A DNA stretch of 55,401 nt from Ilumatobacter sp. (GTDB lineage Bacteria; Actinomycetota; Acidimicrobiia; Acidimicrobiales; Ilumatobacteraceae). Within the stretch, counting starts at the first letter, position 1, and every line of letters starts with the position of its first letter. The notes under the pieces are model-generated. The model did not search any database and was not told where the DNA came from. It saw only the letters and a list, made by a program, of their open reading frames with translations. The stretch lies in contig NZ_JASJCS010000013.1 of the NCBI RefSeq assembly GCF_030065885.1, positions 1-55,401 on the forward strand, in the 5' to 3' direction. Made by a program: the position numbers and the translations under genes. Below are positions 46,885 to 55,401 of the stretch, one piece after another.

Positions 46885-49800
46885 GCGAACGCTCCCGTGT
46901 ACTCGTTCCAGTCGTCCTGGGTCATCCGCTGACCGAACCCGTCGGTCCCGCTTGCGGAGAGCAGCCCTGGTGCCGGCTCGCCACTTCGCAGCGCCTGGCC
47001 GCGGAACCCGCTGCCGGCTCCGTCGCCGAGGCTGACCGTCGTGCCGCCGATCGGCAGCGAGCCGCTGTCGCTCAGCGGTCCGACCGAGGCCGACCAGATG
47101 ATCGTGCCCGTGATCTTGACGTTCTGGGCGATCTCCTTGTATTTCACCGTCGCCTGGAGTCGCATCGTGACCTCGGCGATGCCGAGCACGTTGATCTTGC
47201 CCTCGATCCAGACCGCGCCGATGAACGTGACGTTGCCGTCCTTCAGCTCGAAGAACGCCGAGATCCCGAGCGTGACGCTCGCCTCGACGATGATCAGGTC
47301 GAGGCCGAACAGCTTCATGCTCATCTCGACCGAGACCGCCACGCGCCGCAGTCCGTACTCCGGTGAGACCTCGACGATCATGTAGAACTTGCCGGTGAAG
47401 CCCATCACGGTGACCGTCACCGGGGAGGGCTTCTTGCCGACGTTGAGGCGCACCTCCGGCAGCCCGTCGCCGTTGCTGCCACCGGAGCCGAACGGGAACT
47501 CGCCGCCCAGGCCGACCGAGAAGTTGCGGATCGAGACGACACCGAGGTTGATGGTGGGCAACGGGATCTCGACGGAGAGGTCGAGCGCTTCGGGGGTGAT
47601 GTCGATCGCGAAGTTCTTCCCAGTCGTCTTCGCGAGGTTGACGATCGGCTGGAGCAGTTCGAGGATCCCGGCGAACCGCCAGGTGCGGAGGTCGAGGTCG
47701 AAGTCGGTCGGCCCGTCGGACGGCTCGACGACGCGCAGCTGCTCGAACTCGAGCTCGACGAGCGGCACGAACGGGGGTACCTCCAGCGTGAAGCCGCGGA
47801 CCGTCAGGTCGATCGTGCTGGTCGGCGCCTTGCCGCCGGTCAGCCAGGCGCACGTGATCACCTTCACGGACACGCTGCCCGGCGCTGACAACCCGAACGC
47901 CGGGATGCCGTTGACGTCGGTCGGCTCATAGAGGAGCGTCGCGGTGATCTTGTCGCCGTCGACCTCGGTGAGCACGGTCGGCACGTTCACGCCGAGGTCG
48001 AAGTCGATCTCGGCGACGACGTTGAAGAGCTCTTGGAGCAGGACCCCGCCGAGGAAGCGAGCGACGTCGCCGAACGCCTCGGCCGGATCCCACTCGGGCG
48101 CGCCGACCGTGATGTCGGGTCCGGCGCCGAGGGTCTGGTTGAGGACCGATGCGTCCATCTCGACGACCATCAACGCCTTCGCGTCCTCGCCGAACGAGAA
48201 CGGCTGTGGTTGGTCGAGCTGCAGGAAGGCGAGGTCGGGGTTGCCGACAGGGTCGAGACCGTCGGTGAGCCAGCGCGGCGGGAACGTCACGTCGAACGGC
48301 TCGATCGGTGCACCGCTCACGGTGTTGAGGGTGTCGTCGGCGATGCGGGCGGTCTCGACCACCGGGAAGAACGCCGGCCGGTTCTCGGCCCGGAGCTGGG
48401 CGTCGGTCGGTGATCCGGTGGGCGACCCCAGCGAGAAGAGGATGCGGTGGGTCTGCTTGCTCGTCAGGCCCGAGCCCGCCGTGCTCTCGGGCGCCCAGGC
48501 GACCAGTGCGCCGCCGATCTCGGGGACGTCGCGGCCGGCCTCGGTCACGCCGTTCTGGTAATGGGCGACGAGGCCGCTGCCGCCGGAGCCGGTGGCGAAG
48601 TTCCAGTCCACGTACCGGGCCGGGAGGTCGAACGAGATCGGGTCGTTGCCGACGTGGTCGGTGGCGGTGTAGGTCAGGATCAGGTCGGTGTTGCTCCCCG
48701 GCGCATCCGTGACGCCCCACGCCTCGTCGACGTTGCAGTTGACGATCGCGCGCTTGTCCACCGGCGCCCATGGCGGCGAGTCGACGGTGACCGACGCGAA
48801 CGGGAAGCCGCGCCCGTCGTCGGGGTTGAACGGGCTCTGCGCGCTGTCGGGGAACTCGACGGTCGGCTGCGTCACGATCAGGTAGGTCTCCTCGACGAGC
48901 ACGTAGGAGAGCCCGCCACCGGAGTCGGCCTTGAGCTGGCGCTCCTGCACGGTCACCCACGACGCCGGATGGCCGAACGGGGCGAGGTAGCCGCGCTCGG
49001 CGATCTCGATGTGCACGTCGCGGCCGCCGTTGATGCGCTGCACCCAGCGGCTGATCGCACCCGCGTCCCAGTTGCCCTCGATGTCGGCGAACGCGCCGGC
49101 GAGCGACAGCCAGAGGCGGTGGGCGAGCGCCGGCGCGTAGTCGGGGTTGGTGGGATCGGTCAGCGCCACGATGTCGTCGCGGTTCTGCGCGTCGGGCTGG
49201 CGCCGCGCCCCGACCGCGGTGTCCGACGACGAGCCGTTGTTGCGAGCCTCGATCTCGGGTGTGCCGGTCGGGTCGAAGAGGCGCGCCATCCACGTCTCGG
49301 TGACGTCGCCGCGGGTGACCGGTTGGGTGAGGGCTCTGAACCCGGCGTTGCCGATCGGGGTGATCGTCAGGCCGGCCGGCACGCGGATCGCGGTGAAGTC
49401 GGGACCGGGGTTGCCGCTGCCTGCGATCTCGAGCGAGTAGGCGGCCAGGTCGAGCAGGGTGTCGACGTCGAAGTCGAGTGGTGGCACGACGCTGAAGACG
49501 AGCCGAGTCGCGGGCGCATCGATGTGACCGCGCGTGTTGTCCGGGTTCGGCGTCCCGTTGGGCCCGAACGCGTTCTCGGCCGTGTGCTGGCTCGGGAAGA
49601 CCATGCGCATCAGGAACGGGCCGCCGCCGCTCGCGACGAGCTGGCCGGTCGCCTCGTCCAGGTCGAGACCGACGAACTCGAGATCGAGCAGGACCTGGTC
49701 GTCGGCGCGCACGAGCCGGCGGGTGAACGTCGCCGGGGTGGCGAAGATCGAGGAGTTACCGCGCAGCAGGTCGAGGACCGACCAGCCGTGCGCAGCGGCG

Positions 49801-49922
49801 ACCAGGGTGACGCCGCCCGCCTTGAGGAAGCGGCGGCGCGTCCAGCCGGTTCCGGCGTCCTCGGGGTGATCGAGACCCCCGCTCACGACAACGTCGTCGG
49901 TCACGCCGGGAACGTACGACAC
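46881..49922 (-). CDS. Giant Tat-exported protein 2 (1013 aa), function unknown
   Basis: 1013 residues. The N-terminus has a twin-arginine signal: TGWTRRRFLKAGGVTLVAAA, hence export in folded form. The body is mostly beta-strand. The C-terminal third contains regular hydrophobic strands typical of a large sheet or lipid-facing structure (AVSVEMSMKLFGLDLIIVEA, NVLGIAEVTMRLQATVKYK). No known domain identified and no cofactor motif seen. GTG 49922 starts just beyond the 21-bp palindrome at 49925-49945; GTG near 49901 is an alternative. First gene of a minus-strand operon with giant protein 1 and probably the BTAD regulator. Confidence 0.8.
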   Translation of the reverse strand: MSYVPGVTDDVVVSGGLDHPEDAGTGWTRRRFLKAGGVTLVAAAHGWSVLDLLRGNSSIFATPATFTRRLVRADDQVLLDLEFVGLDLDEATGQLVASGGGPFLMRMVFPSQHTAENAFGPNGTPNPDNTRGHIDAPATRLVFSVVPPLDFDVDTLLDLAAYSLEIAGSGNPGPDFTAIRVPAGLTITPIGNAGFRALTQPVTRGDVTETWMARLFDPTGTPEIEARNNGSSSDTAVGARRQPDAQNRDDIVALTDPTNPDYAPALAHRLWLSLAGAFADIEGNWDAGAISRWVQRINGGRDVHIEIAERGYLAPFGHPASWVTVQERQLKADSGGGLSYVLVEETYLIVTQPTVEFPDSAQSPFNPDDGRGFPFASVTVDSPPWAPVDKRAIVNCNVDEAWGVTDAPGSNTDLILTYTATDHVGNDPISFDLPARYVDWNFATGSGGSGLVAHYQNGVTEAGRDVPEIGGALVAWAPESTAGSGLTSKQTHRILFSLGSPTGSPTDAQLRAENRPAFFPVVETARIADDTLNTVSGAPIEPFDVTFPPRWLTDGLDPVGNPDLAFLQLDQPQPFSFGEDAKALMVVEMDASVLNQTLGAGPDITVGAPEWDPAEAFGDVARFLGGVLLQELFNVVAEIDFDLGVNVPTVLTEVDGDKITATLLYEPTDVNGIPAFGLSAPGSVSVKVITCAWLTGGKAPTSTIDLTVRGFTLEVPPFVPLVELEFEQLRVVEPSDGPTDFDLDLRTWRFAGILELLQPIVNLAKTTGKNFAIDITPEALDLSVEIPLPTINLGVVSIRNFSVGLGGEFPFGSGGSNGDGLPEVRLNVGKKPSPVTVTVMGFTGKFYMIVEVSPEYGLRRVAVSVEMSMKLFGLDLIIVEASVTLGISAFFELKDGNVTFIGAVWIEGKINVLGIAEVTMRLQATVKYKEIAQNVKITGTIIWSASVGPLSDSGSLPIGGTTVSLGDGAGSGFRGQALRSGEPAPGLLSASGTDGFGQRMTQDDWNEYTGAFA

Positions 49923-49924
49923 GG

Positions 49925-49945
49925 CGGTTAACGCATCGTTAACCG
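49925..49945. promoter_or_regulatory. 21-bp perfect palindrome in divergent promoter
   Basis: CGGTTAACG and CGTTAACCG (9-bp arms, perfect) flank CAT between two divergent genes (starts at 49922 and 49967). Such a long exact dyad with GTTAAC in each arm is most likely an operator for a dimeric regulator. Confidence 0.65.
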
Positions 49946-49966
49946 GGTCCTGCCACGATCGGTCGC

Positions 49967-52753
49967 GTGATCGGCCGGCGGCGCAGCGCAGCTCTGGTGA
50001 CGGGCACCATCGTGCTGTCGACGGTGCTCGCTGCCTCGGTGGGACAGGTCGCCGACGCGGCGGGCGACATCGACACGATCGCCGGGCTCGGCATCGCCGA
50101 CCCGTCGGTGGCGGTCACCGCGGTGCTCGATCACCCCCGCGGCGTCGCCGCGGACCCGACGACCGGCGACTTCTACGTGGCCGACTCCGAGCACCACCGG
50201 ATCCGCTTCGTCGACGGCGCGACCGGCGACATTGCGACCGTTGCCGGCGGCAACGGCGCCGGCGACACCGGCGACGGCGGGCCCGCGGTCGACGCCGAGC
50301 TCGACGGACCGGGCGACGTGGCGATCGACCCGACGACCGGTGACCTGCTCGTCGCCGACACCTTCAACCACGCGATCCGCCGGATCGACGGCGCCGGCGT
50401 CATCACGACCGTCGCCGGCGGCAACGGCCCCGGTTCGGGGGGCGACGGCGGGCCCGCGACCGCCGCCCAACTCGAGGCCCCGATGTCGGTGTGGGTCGAC
50501 GCGGCCGGTGAGCTCTTCATCGCCGACACGTTCAACCACGCGATCCGCCACGTCGACGGCGCCGGCGTCATCACCACGATCGCCGGCGGCAACGGGCCCG
50601 GCGACGCCGGTGACGGCGGCGACGCCACGCTCGCCCAGCTCGACGAACCGCACGGGATCGTGGTCGACGGTGGCGATCTCTACATCGCCGACCGCAAGAA
50701 CCACGCCGTCCGGCTCGTGAGCGGCGGCACGATCGACACCTACGCCGGTGGCAACGGCTTCGGATACGACGGTGACGGCGGCCCGGCGACGGCGGCGCTG
50801 TTGCGCAGCCCCGAGGACGTCGGCCTCGTCGCCGGCGAGCTCGTCATCGCGGACGCCCTCAACCATGCGGTCCGCCACGTCGACGGCGCCGGCGTCATCA
50901 CGACGATCGCCGGCGGGAACGGCCCCGGCGACGGCGTGGGCGACGGCGGCGACCCCCTGCTCGCGCAGCTCGCGCGGCCGGTCGGTCTCGCCACGGGCGA
51001 GGACGACACGCTGCTGGTCGTCGATCACGGAAGCAGCCGCGTCCGTTCGGTCGCCGGTGGTTCGATCGACACGGTCGTCGGCGACGACGGCGACGGCGGT
51101 CCGGCCGTCGACGCGCAGCTCCGGTACCCGCGCGGGCTGGCGGTCGATCCGGTCACCGGGCAGCTGATCGTCGCCGACTCCGACCACCACGAGGTGCGGC
51201 GCGTCACCAGGGGCGGGCTCATCACGTCCGTGGCGGGCGGCAACGGTCCCGGCTACGACGGCGACGGTGCGGCGGCGACCGACGGGCGGCTGCGCGCGCC
51301 GACCGGCGTGGCGGTCGATCCCGCCACCGGTGACGTGTACGTCGCCGATCGCGGCAACCACGCGATCCGCATGATCGACGCGACCGGCACCATCACCACC
51401 ATCGCCGGCGGCAACGGCGAGGGGTCGGCCGGCGACGGCGGCGCGGCGACCGCAGCGATGCTGAGCTCGCCGACCGATGTCGCGATCGATCCGATCACGG
51501 GCGACGTGGTGATCGCCGACACCGGCAACCATGCGATCCGGCGCATCGACGGTGCCGGCGTGATCGACACGATCGCCGGTGGCAACGGGTCGGGCTACGC
51601 GGGCGACGGCGGCCCGGCCGACGCGGCCCTCGTCCGGCTCTTCGCGCCGGAAGGTCTCGCCTTCCGTACCACCGGCGAGCTGTTGATCGCCGACACGTTC
51701 AACCACGCAATCCGCGAGATCGCCCTCGACGGGACGATCGACACCGTCGCCGGCGGCCTCGGACCGGGCTCGAACGGCGCCGACCTCGCGATCAACGCCC
51801 TGCTCGACACACCCCGCGGGGTGTCGGTGACCGGCGACGGCGGCTACCTCATCGCCGACACCGCGAACGCGGTGGTCCGGGCCGTGACCGACACCGGCTT
51901 CATCTCGATCCTCGCCGGCCAGGTCGGCGAGCACGGGTTCGGCGGCGACGGCGGGGCGGCATCGGATGCGACGATGCGCTATCCCGAGGCGGCGGTCGTC
52001 GACGGTGACCACACCTACCTGCTCGACACCGGCAACAGCAGGATCCGGGCGATCGACGAGGGCGTCATGACGTGCAACGGCCTCGACGTCACCGTCGACC
52101 TCGGCCTCGGCGAGACCCCGACCAACGGGCCGGACGTGATCCTCGGCACCGCCGACGCCGACGTGATCGACGCGCTCGCCGGCGACGACGTCGTCTGCGG
52201 TCTGGCGGGCGACGACACGATCAACGGCGGCGACGGTCGCGACACGATCTTCGGCGACCTCGGCCTCGACACGGTCGACGGCGGGCGCGGCCTCGACACC
52301 ATCCATGGCGGCCCCGACGACGACGACCTGTACGGCGGCGGGGGCAGCGACAAGCTCTACGGCGAGGACGGCGACGACATCGTGAGGGGCGGCAACGCCA
52401 ACGACCTCATCGAGGGCGGGCCCGGCGTCGACGAGCTGCGGGGCCAGAACGGGTCGGACACGATCTACGCCAACAGCGCTGCCGACAGCACAACCGTGGA
52501 TGCCGACACGATCTTCGGGGGCGGGCTCGTCGACGACGCCTTCGGTGACGCCGGCGCCGACGTGCTCTACGGCGGCAACTTCGGCGACGTCTTGTCGGGC
52601 AAGTCCGGTGACGACGAGCTCTTCGGCAACAACGGTGCCGATGTGCTGCGCGGCGGCCCGCACCTGATCGGCGACTTCTGCAACGGTGGTTCGATGAACT
52701 CGGGGGCGGGCGACAGCGCCTCGGCCTGCGAGACCATCGTCAACGTCCCCTGA
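49967..52753 (+). CDS. Secreted NHL-propeller protein with C-terminal RTX repeats
   Basis: 928 residues, GTG start, signal peptide (ALVTGTIVLSTVLAASVG, cleaved near VADA). About residues 30-700 hold more than ten NHL-type repeats of about 55 residues, each with L-x-x-P-x-x-V-A-x-D-x-x-(T)-G-x-(L/V)-(Y/I)-(V/I)-A-D-x-x-N-H-x-(I/V)-R and a TIAGGNGPG-D-GDGGPA linker, forming one or two beta-propellers. The C-terminal part (about 720-900) has RTX Ca2+-binding nonapeptides (LAGDDTINGGDGRDTIFGDL and similar). Such propellers often bind glycans or peptides. The gene shares its operator with the divergent giant-protein operon. Confidence 0.88.
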   Translation: MIGRRRSAALVTGTIVLSTVLAASVGQVADAAGDIDTIAGLGIADPSVAVTAVLDHPRGVAADPTTGDFYVADSEHHRIRFVDGATGDIATVAGGNGAGDTGDGGPAVDAELDGPGDVAIDPTTGDLLVADTFNHAIRRIDGAGVITTVAGGNGPGSGGDGGPATAAQLEAPMSVWVDAAGELFIADTFNHAIRHVDGAGVITTIAGGNGPGDAGDGGDATLAQLDEPHGIVVDGGDLYIADRKNHAVRLVSGGTIDTYAGGNGFGYDGDGGPATAALLRSPEDVGLVAGELVIADALNHAVRHVDGAGVITTIAGGNGPGDGVGDGGDPLLAQLARPVGLATGEDDTLLVVDHGSSRVRSVAGGSIDTVVGDDGDGGPAVDAQLRYPRGLAVDPVTGQLIVADSDHHEVRRVTRGGLITSVAGGNGPGYDGDGAAATDGRLRAPTGVAVDPATGDVYVADRGNHAIRMIDATGTITTIAGGNGEGSAGDGGAATAAMLSSPTDVAIDPITGDVVIADTGNHAIRRIDGAGVIDTIAGGNGSGYAGDGGPADAALVRLFAPEGLAFRTTGELLIADTFNHAIREIALDGTIDTVAGGLGPGSNGADLAINALLDTPRGVSVTGDGGYLIADTANAVVRAVTDTGFISILAGQVGEHGFGGDGGAASDATMRYPEAAVVDGDHTYLLDTGNSRIRAIDEGVMTCNGLDVTVDLGLGETPTNGPDVILGTADADVIDALAGDDVVCGLAGDDTINGGDGRDTIFGDLGLDTVDGGRGLDTIHGGPDDDDLYGGGGSDKLYGEDGDDIVRGGNANDLIEGGPGVDELRGQNGSDTIYANSAADSTTVDADTIFGGGLVDDAFGDAGADVLYGGNFGDVLSGKSGDDELFGNNGADVLRGGPHLIGDFCNGGSMNSGAGDSASACETIVNVP

Positions 52754-52759
52754 CGACCC

Positions 52760-52891
52760 GGTCGCTCACCGACCGTCGAACGCCCTCAGGCGGCGTTCGC
52801 GTGCGCGTTGTCGTCTTCGGAACCAGGGTCGTTCACCCACCGTCGACCGCCCTGCGACGGCGTTCGCGCGCGCGTTGTCGTCTTCGGAGCG
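52760..52891 (+). repeat. Tandem direct repeat, 67-bp period, two units
   Basis: GGTCGCTCACCGACCGTCGA (unit 1 from 52760) and GGTCGTTCACCCACCGTCGA (unit 2 from 52827) begin two similar stretches that both run into GCGCGTTGTCGTCTTCGGA. Non-coding, between the NHL gene and the repeat-protein gene. Confidence 0.6.
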
Positions 52892-52893
52892 AA

Positions 52894-52921
52894 AGGGCCG
52901 AACGGCCCTACTTCCAGGGCC
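52894..52921 (+). promoter_or_regulatory. Structured leader before the repeat-protein gene
   Basis: The palindrome AGGGCCGAACGGCCCT (52894-52909) is followed by a third AGGGCC (52916-52921), which allows two alternative pairings with the CGGCCCT arm. It lies about 95 bp upstream of ATG 53015, which has a perfect AGGAGG site. Could be a 5'-leader switch or a terminator/antiterminator; no known riboswitch class recognised. Confidence 0.4.
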
Positions 52922-53014
52922 GAAAGGGGCGTCTGCTGAGGGGGAAGGCGACAGGGCGCTGGACCACAGGTGGGCGCCCCCTCCCGCGTGGCCCGACGCC
53001 TCAGGAGGTGGGTC

Positions 53015-55401
53015 ATGGACGCCGCACGGACCACTGCGGACCGGCGATCGGTGGGTTGGCGCAAGGCAACCGCCCTCACAGGTGGTCGCCGGAAGATCGG
53101 TTGGCGAGGCGTCCTCGGGGTCGTCTCGCTCTTCGTCTTTCCGGGCATCGTCGTGCCCCAGGGCACGGCGTCGAGCGTCGGTGAGAGCTTCCGGGCGTCG
53201 GTGACGCAGGACTGGGTCGAGGGACACAACTGGACGGCCGGCGCGACGGCGACCGTGTGGGTCGACGACAGCGGTGGCTCCATGAAGGGATCGACGACGA
53301 CGGTCGTGGCCCCGGACGGCTCGTTCCGGGTCGAGCGCGACCAGCTCGGTGTCGACATCGTGTTCGGCGACGAGGTCGTCGTCACCGACCCGGGCGCCGG
53401 CCACTCGGCCGTCATGACGGGTCCGCTCTCGATCGACGTCGTCCGTGACCCTGCGGCGGCGTTCGGCACGTTGCCGAGCGGTGCGACGGTCCAGGTCTAC
53501 GTGAACGGCTCGGCCTGCGAGTCGTCGGCCTCGGTGGCCGACGGCGACGACGGCACTGTCGACGGCAACTGGAGCTACGACTTCGGCGGCGCATGCCCCG
53601 GCGGCCTCGGCTTCTTCGAGCGCGGCGAGGTCGACTTCGGCTGGACGGTCGCGCAGTCGCCGCTGCTCTTCCAGATCGGCGCGTCGCTGGACGAGGAGTG
53701 GATCTATGGCACCGGGTTCGCGCCGTTCGGCTCCGCCGACGTGTGGGTGAACGCCGATCCGCTGACCCAACCGCCGACGTTCACGACGCCGCTCGACTTC
53801 CTCGGGCGCTTCACCGTCGACAGCGGCCTCGACCTCCAGTCCGGTGACGCCATCACGGTGGACGACGGCGCGATGAACAAGTCGATGATCCTGTCCGGGC
53901 CGCTCTCGGTGTTCGTCGACCCGGCGACACCGTTCGTGTACGGCGAACTGCCGGTCGGCGAGGGCGTGCAGACATGGGCATGGGGTTCGGACTGCAACCC
54001 CGGCGCATTCGTGCTCGACGGCGATGACGGCGCTGTCGACGGGCTGTGGTCGAAGGACTTCAGCGCCGACTGCCCGACCGGCCTCGGCACCGACCGGGGC
54101 GCAGTCGCGCTGCACTTCGACCCGTTCGACGACTTCACGCAGGTGCGGGCTGCCCCACCTCCGCAGATCCGCGCCTCGGTGACCAACCTCTGGGTCGAGG
54201 GTGAGGGCCTCGTGCCCGGCGGCACCGTGGACCTGTGGATCAACGCCGACCCGCTCACGGAGCCGCCGACGTACACGCTCGGCCTCGACGGCGACGGGAA
54301 CTTCTGGCAGGAGCACCCGGTGGTGTTCGGCGACCTGATCATCGCCGACGACGGTACGAACTACCGCGAGCTGCTGCTCGAGGGCCCGCTGTCGATCGAC
54401 GCCGACCTTGCGGCGCGCACTGCCTCCGGTGAGCTGCCATTCGGCGCGACCGTCCGGGTCGAGATGGGCGGCGAGGACTGCGGCACCGGCACCGACGTCG
54501 CCGACGGCGACGACGGCACGGTCGACGGGCTGTGGTCGGTCGACCTGTCCGGCGACTGCACGGGCGGCCTCGGCCCCAACCCGGGCGCCCAGGTCAAGCT
54601 GTTCGACGTCGACGGCGACGCCACGGTGGCCGAGCCACCGCCGCCACCGGAGATCCAGGCGAACCCGATGTACGACTGGATCGCGGGCCACGGGCTGGCG
54701 CCGAGCACCATCGTCGACATCTGGGTCAACGCCGATCCGCTGACCCAGCCGCCGACCGATTCGGTCGGGACCGACCCGGGTGGGCACTTCCACTTCAACC
54801 CGTCGGTCGACCTGATGTTCGGTGACCTGATCATCGCCGACGACGGCGTGAACTACCGCGAGCTCCTGCTCGAGGGGCCGCTGTCGATCCAGGTCGACGG
54901 TCCCTCGGCGACCGCATGGGGCGAACTGCCCCTCGGCGCCATCGTGCACGTGGAGATCGGCGGTCAGGACTGCGGTGCCGGACGCGACGTCCACGACGGC
55001 GACGACGGCACCGTGGACGGGCTGTGGTTCGTCAATCTGATCGGTGAATGCACGGGTGGGTTGGGCCCCGATGCCGGCGGTCAGGCGTTCCTGTACGACG
55101 TCGACGGCGACGCCACCGTGGCAGAGCCGCCGCAGCCGCCGCAGATCCGGGTGTCGGAGACCGGCAACTGGATGGAGGGCCAGGGGTTCGCCCCGAACAG
55201 TCCGATCGACATCTGGGTCAACGCCGATCCGGCGCTCGATCCACCGACCGAGGGCACCGGCACGGACCCGAACGGCAACTTCCACTTCGGCTTCGACGTC
55301 GACTTGGTGTTCGGTGACTACGTTGCCGCCAGCGACGGCATCATCCTGCGCGAGCTCGTGCTCGAGGGACCGCTGTCGATCAACGCCGACCTCGACCTGC
55401 T
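53015..55401 (+). CDS. Large secreted repeat protein (3' end beyond window)
   Basis: Open from ATG 53015 (perfect AGGAGG ribosome site at 53003) through the window end, over 790 residues so far. N-terminal signal-type segment (GVLGVVSLFVFPGIVVPQG). Then about 163-residue repeats, at least four complete and one partial, each with a W-(V/I)-(A/E)-G-(H/Q/T)-G start, WVNADPLTQPPT, a GPLSI strand, GELP-x-GA, and a DGDDGTVDGLW strand with paired cysteines. Units begin near 53190, 53676, 54166, 54652 and 55144. No catalytic motif. An adhesin-like or structural surface protein is likely. The opposite-strand frame over this gene is a shadow. Confidence 0.82.
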   Translation, partial: MDAARTTADRRSVGWRKATALTGGRRKIGWRGVLGVVSLFVFPGIVVPQGTASSVGESFRASVTQDWVEGHNWTAGATATVWVDDSGGSMKGSTTTVVAPDGSFRVERDQLGVDIVFGDEVVVTDPGAGHSAVMTGPLSIDVVRDPAAAFGTLPSGATVQVYVNGSACESSASVADGDDGTVDGNWSYDFGGACPGGLGFFERGEVDFGWTVAQSPLLFQIGASLDEEWIYGTGFAPFGSADVWVNADPLTQPPTFTTPLDFLGRFTVDSGLDLQSGDAITVDDGAMNKSMILSGPLSVFVDPATPFVYGELPVGEGVQTWAWGSDCNPGAFVLDGDDGAVDGLWSKDFSADCPTGLGTDRGAVALHFDPFDDFTQVRAAPPPQIRASVTNLWVEGEGLVPGGTVDLWINADPLTEPPTYTLGLDGDGNFWQEHPVVFGDLIIADDGTNYRELLLEGPLSIDADLAARTASGELPFGATVRVEMGGEDCGTGTDVADGDDGTVDGLWSVDLSGDCTGGLGPNPGAQVKLFDVDGDATVAEPPPPPEIQANPMYDWIAGHGLAPSTIVDIWVNADPLTQPPTDSVGTDPGGHFHFNPSVDLMFGDLIIADDGVNYRELLLEGPLSIQVDGPSATAWGELPLGAIVHVEIGGQDCGAGRDVHDGDDGTVDGLWFVNLIGECTGGLGPDAGGQAFLYDVDGDATVAEPPQPPQIRVSETGNWMEGQGFAPNSPIDIWVNADPALDPPTEGTGTDPNGNFHFGFDVDLVFGDYVAASDGIILRELVLEGPLSINADLDL

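Noticed and set aside
49928..52663. 911-residue minus-strand frame opposite the NHL/RTX gene
   Set aside because: Repeats are the mirror of the NHL repeats, and the plus strand has a signal peptide and clear NHL/RTX motifs.
52766..55285. 839-residue minus-strand frame opposite the repeat protein
   Set aside because: Shadow of the plus-strand repeats, which start with a perfect ribosome site and signal peptide.

Overview
The window is a high-GC chromosomal segment whose gene content points to an actinomycete close to the Acidimicrobiia (Ilumatobacter-like). The basis is very large LAL/MalT-type and SARP-type regulators, promoters whose -10 box sits about 7 nt before the start codon (leaderless mRNAs), frequent 4-bp ATGA/GTGA gene overlaps, VapBC modules, and a halohydrin-dehalogenase-like SDR. 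This placement is inference: no rRNA or complete marker gene is present.

1-4,050 is a defence-like module. An ImmA/IrrE metallopeptidase (cut by the window start) and an XRE repressor face away from a tightly overlapping four-gene operon: tandem ubiquitin-like protein, E2-like protein, JAB-E1 fusion and DUF6527 protein. This is a complete bacterial ubiquitin-like conjugation set. Its right edge abuts a 3' fragment of a tRNA-Gly(CCC), the signature of an integrative element end.

4,100-11,600 is a copper/metal block: MerR regulator, CopB-type P1B ATPase, a DUF411 lipoprotein with an in-frame UGA at a conserved cysteine (selenoprotein candidate), a BlaR1/BlaI-like pair, a CopC-CopD fusion and a GDT1/TMEM165 cation transporter. 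Three similar operator sites suggest that the BlaI-like repressor controls its own operon, the DUF411 gene and copCD.

11,600-17,450 is a mosaic of scars and accessory genes: an integration-site-like scar, a VapBC45-like toxin-antitoxin pair, a truncated alpha/beta hydrolase, a small membrane-protein operon, a LuxR/LAL regulator, a beta-lactamase-family remnant, and two copies of a roughly 58-bp repeat (4,169 and 17,380).

17,450-19,940 holds a TetR regulator co-transcribed with a halohydrin-dehalogenase-like SDR and divergent from a Rieske oxygenase. 19,940-26,780 is a second metal block: a Zn/Mn ABC importer, a Fur-family regulator, a histidine-rich NicO/RcnA-like exporter and a HupE/UreJ-like membrane protein. 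After another scar (26,858-27,018) come a VOC protein, a SARP regulator divergent from an oxidoreductase/DUF4386 operon, an ECF sigma factor with its putative anti-sigma partner, an RHH/PIN toxin-antitoxin pair, an RTX-type secreted protein and a DUF5990/HTH pair.

38,180-55,401 is dominated by very large envelope or exported proteins: a TIR-TM-PASTA receptor-like protein, an ATPase regulator with a C-terminal BTAD domain, two giant uncharacterised proteins (one with a Tat signal) in a tight operon, a divergent NHL-propeller/RTX protein sharing a 21-bp perfect operator palindrome, and a secreted protein of about 163-residue repeats that runs off the window end.
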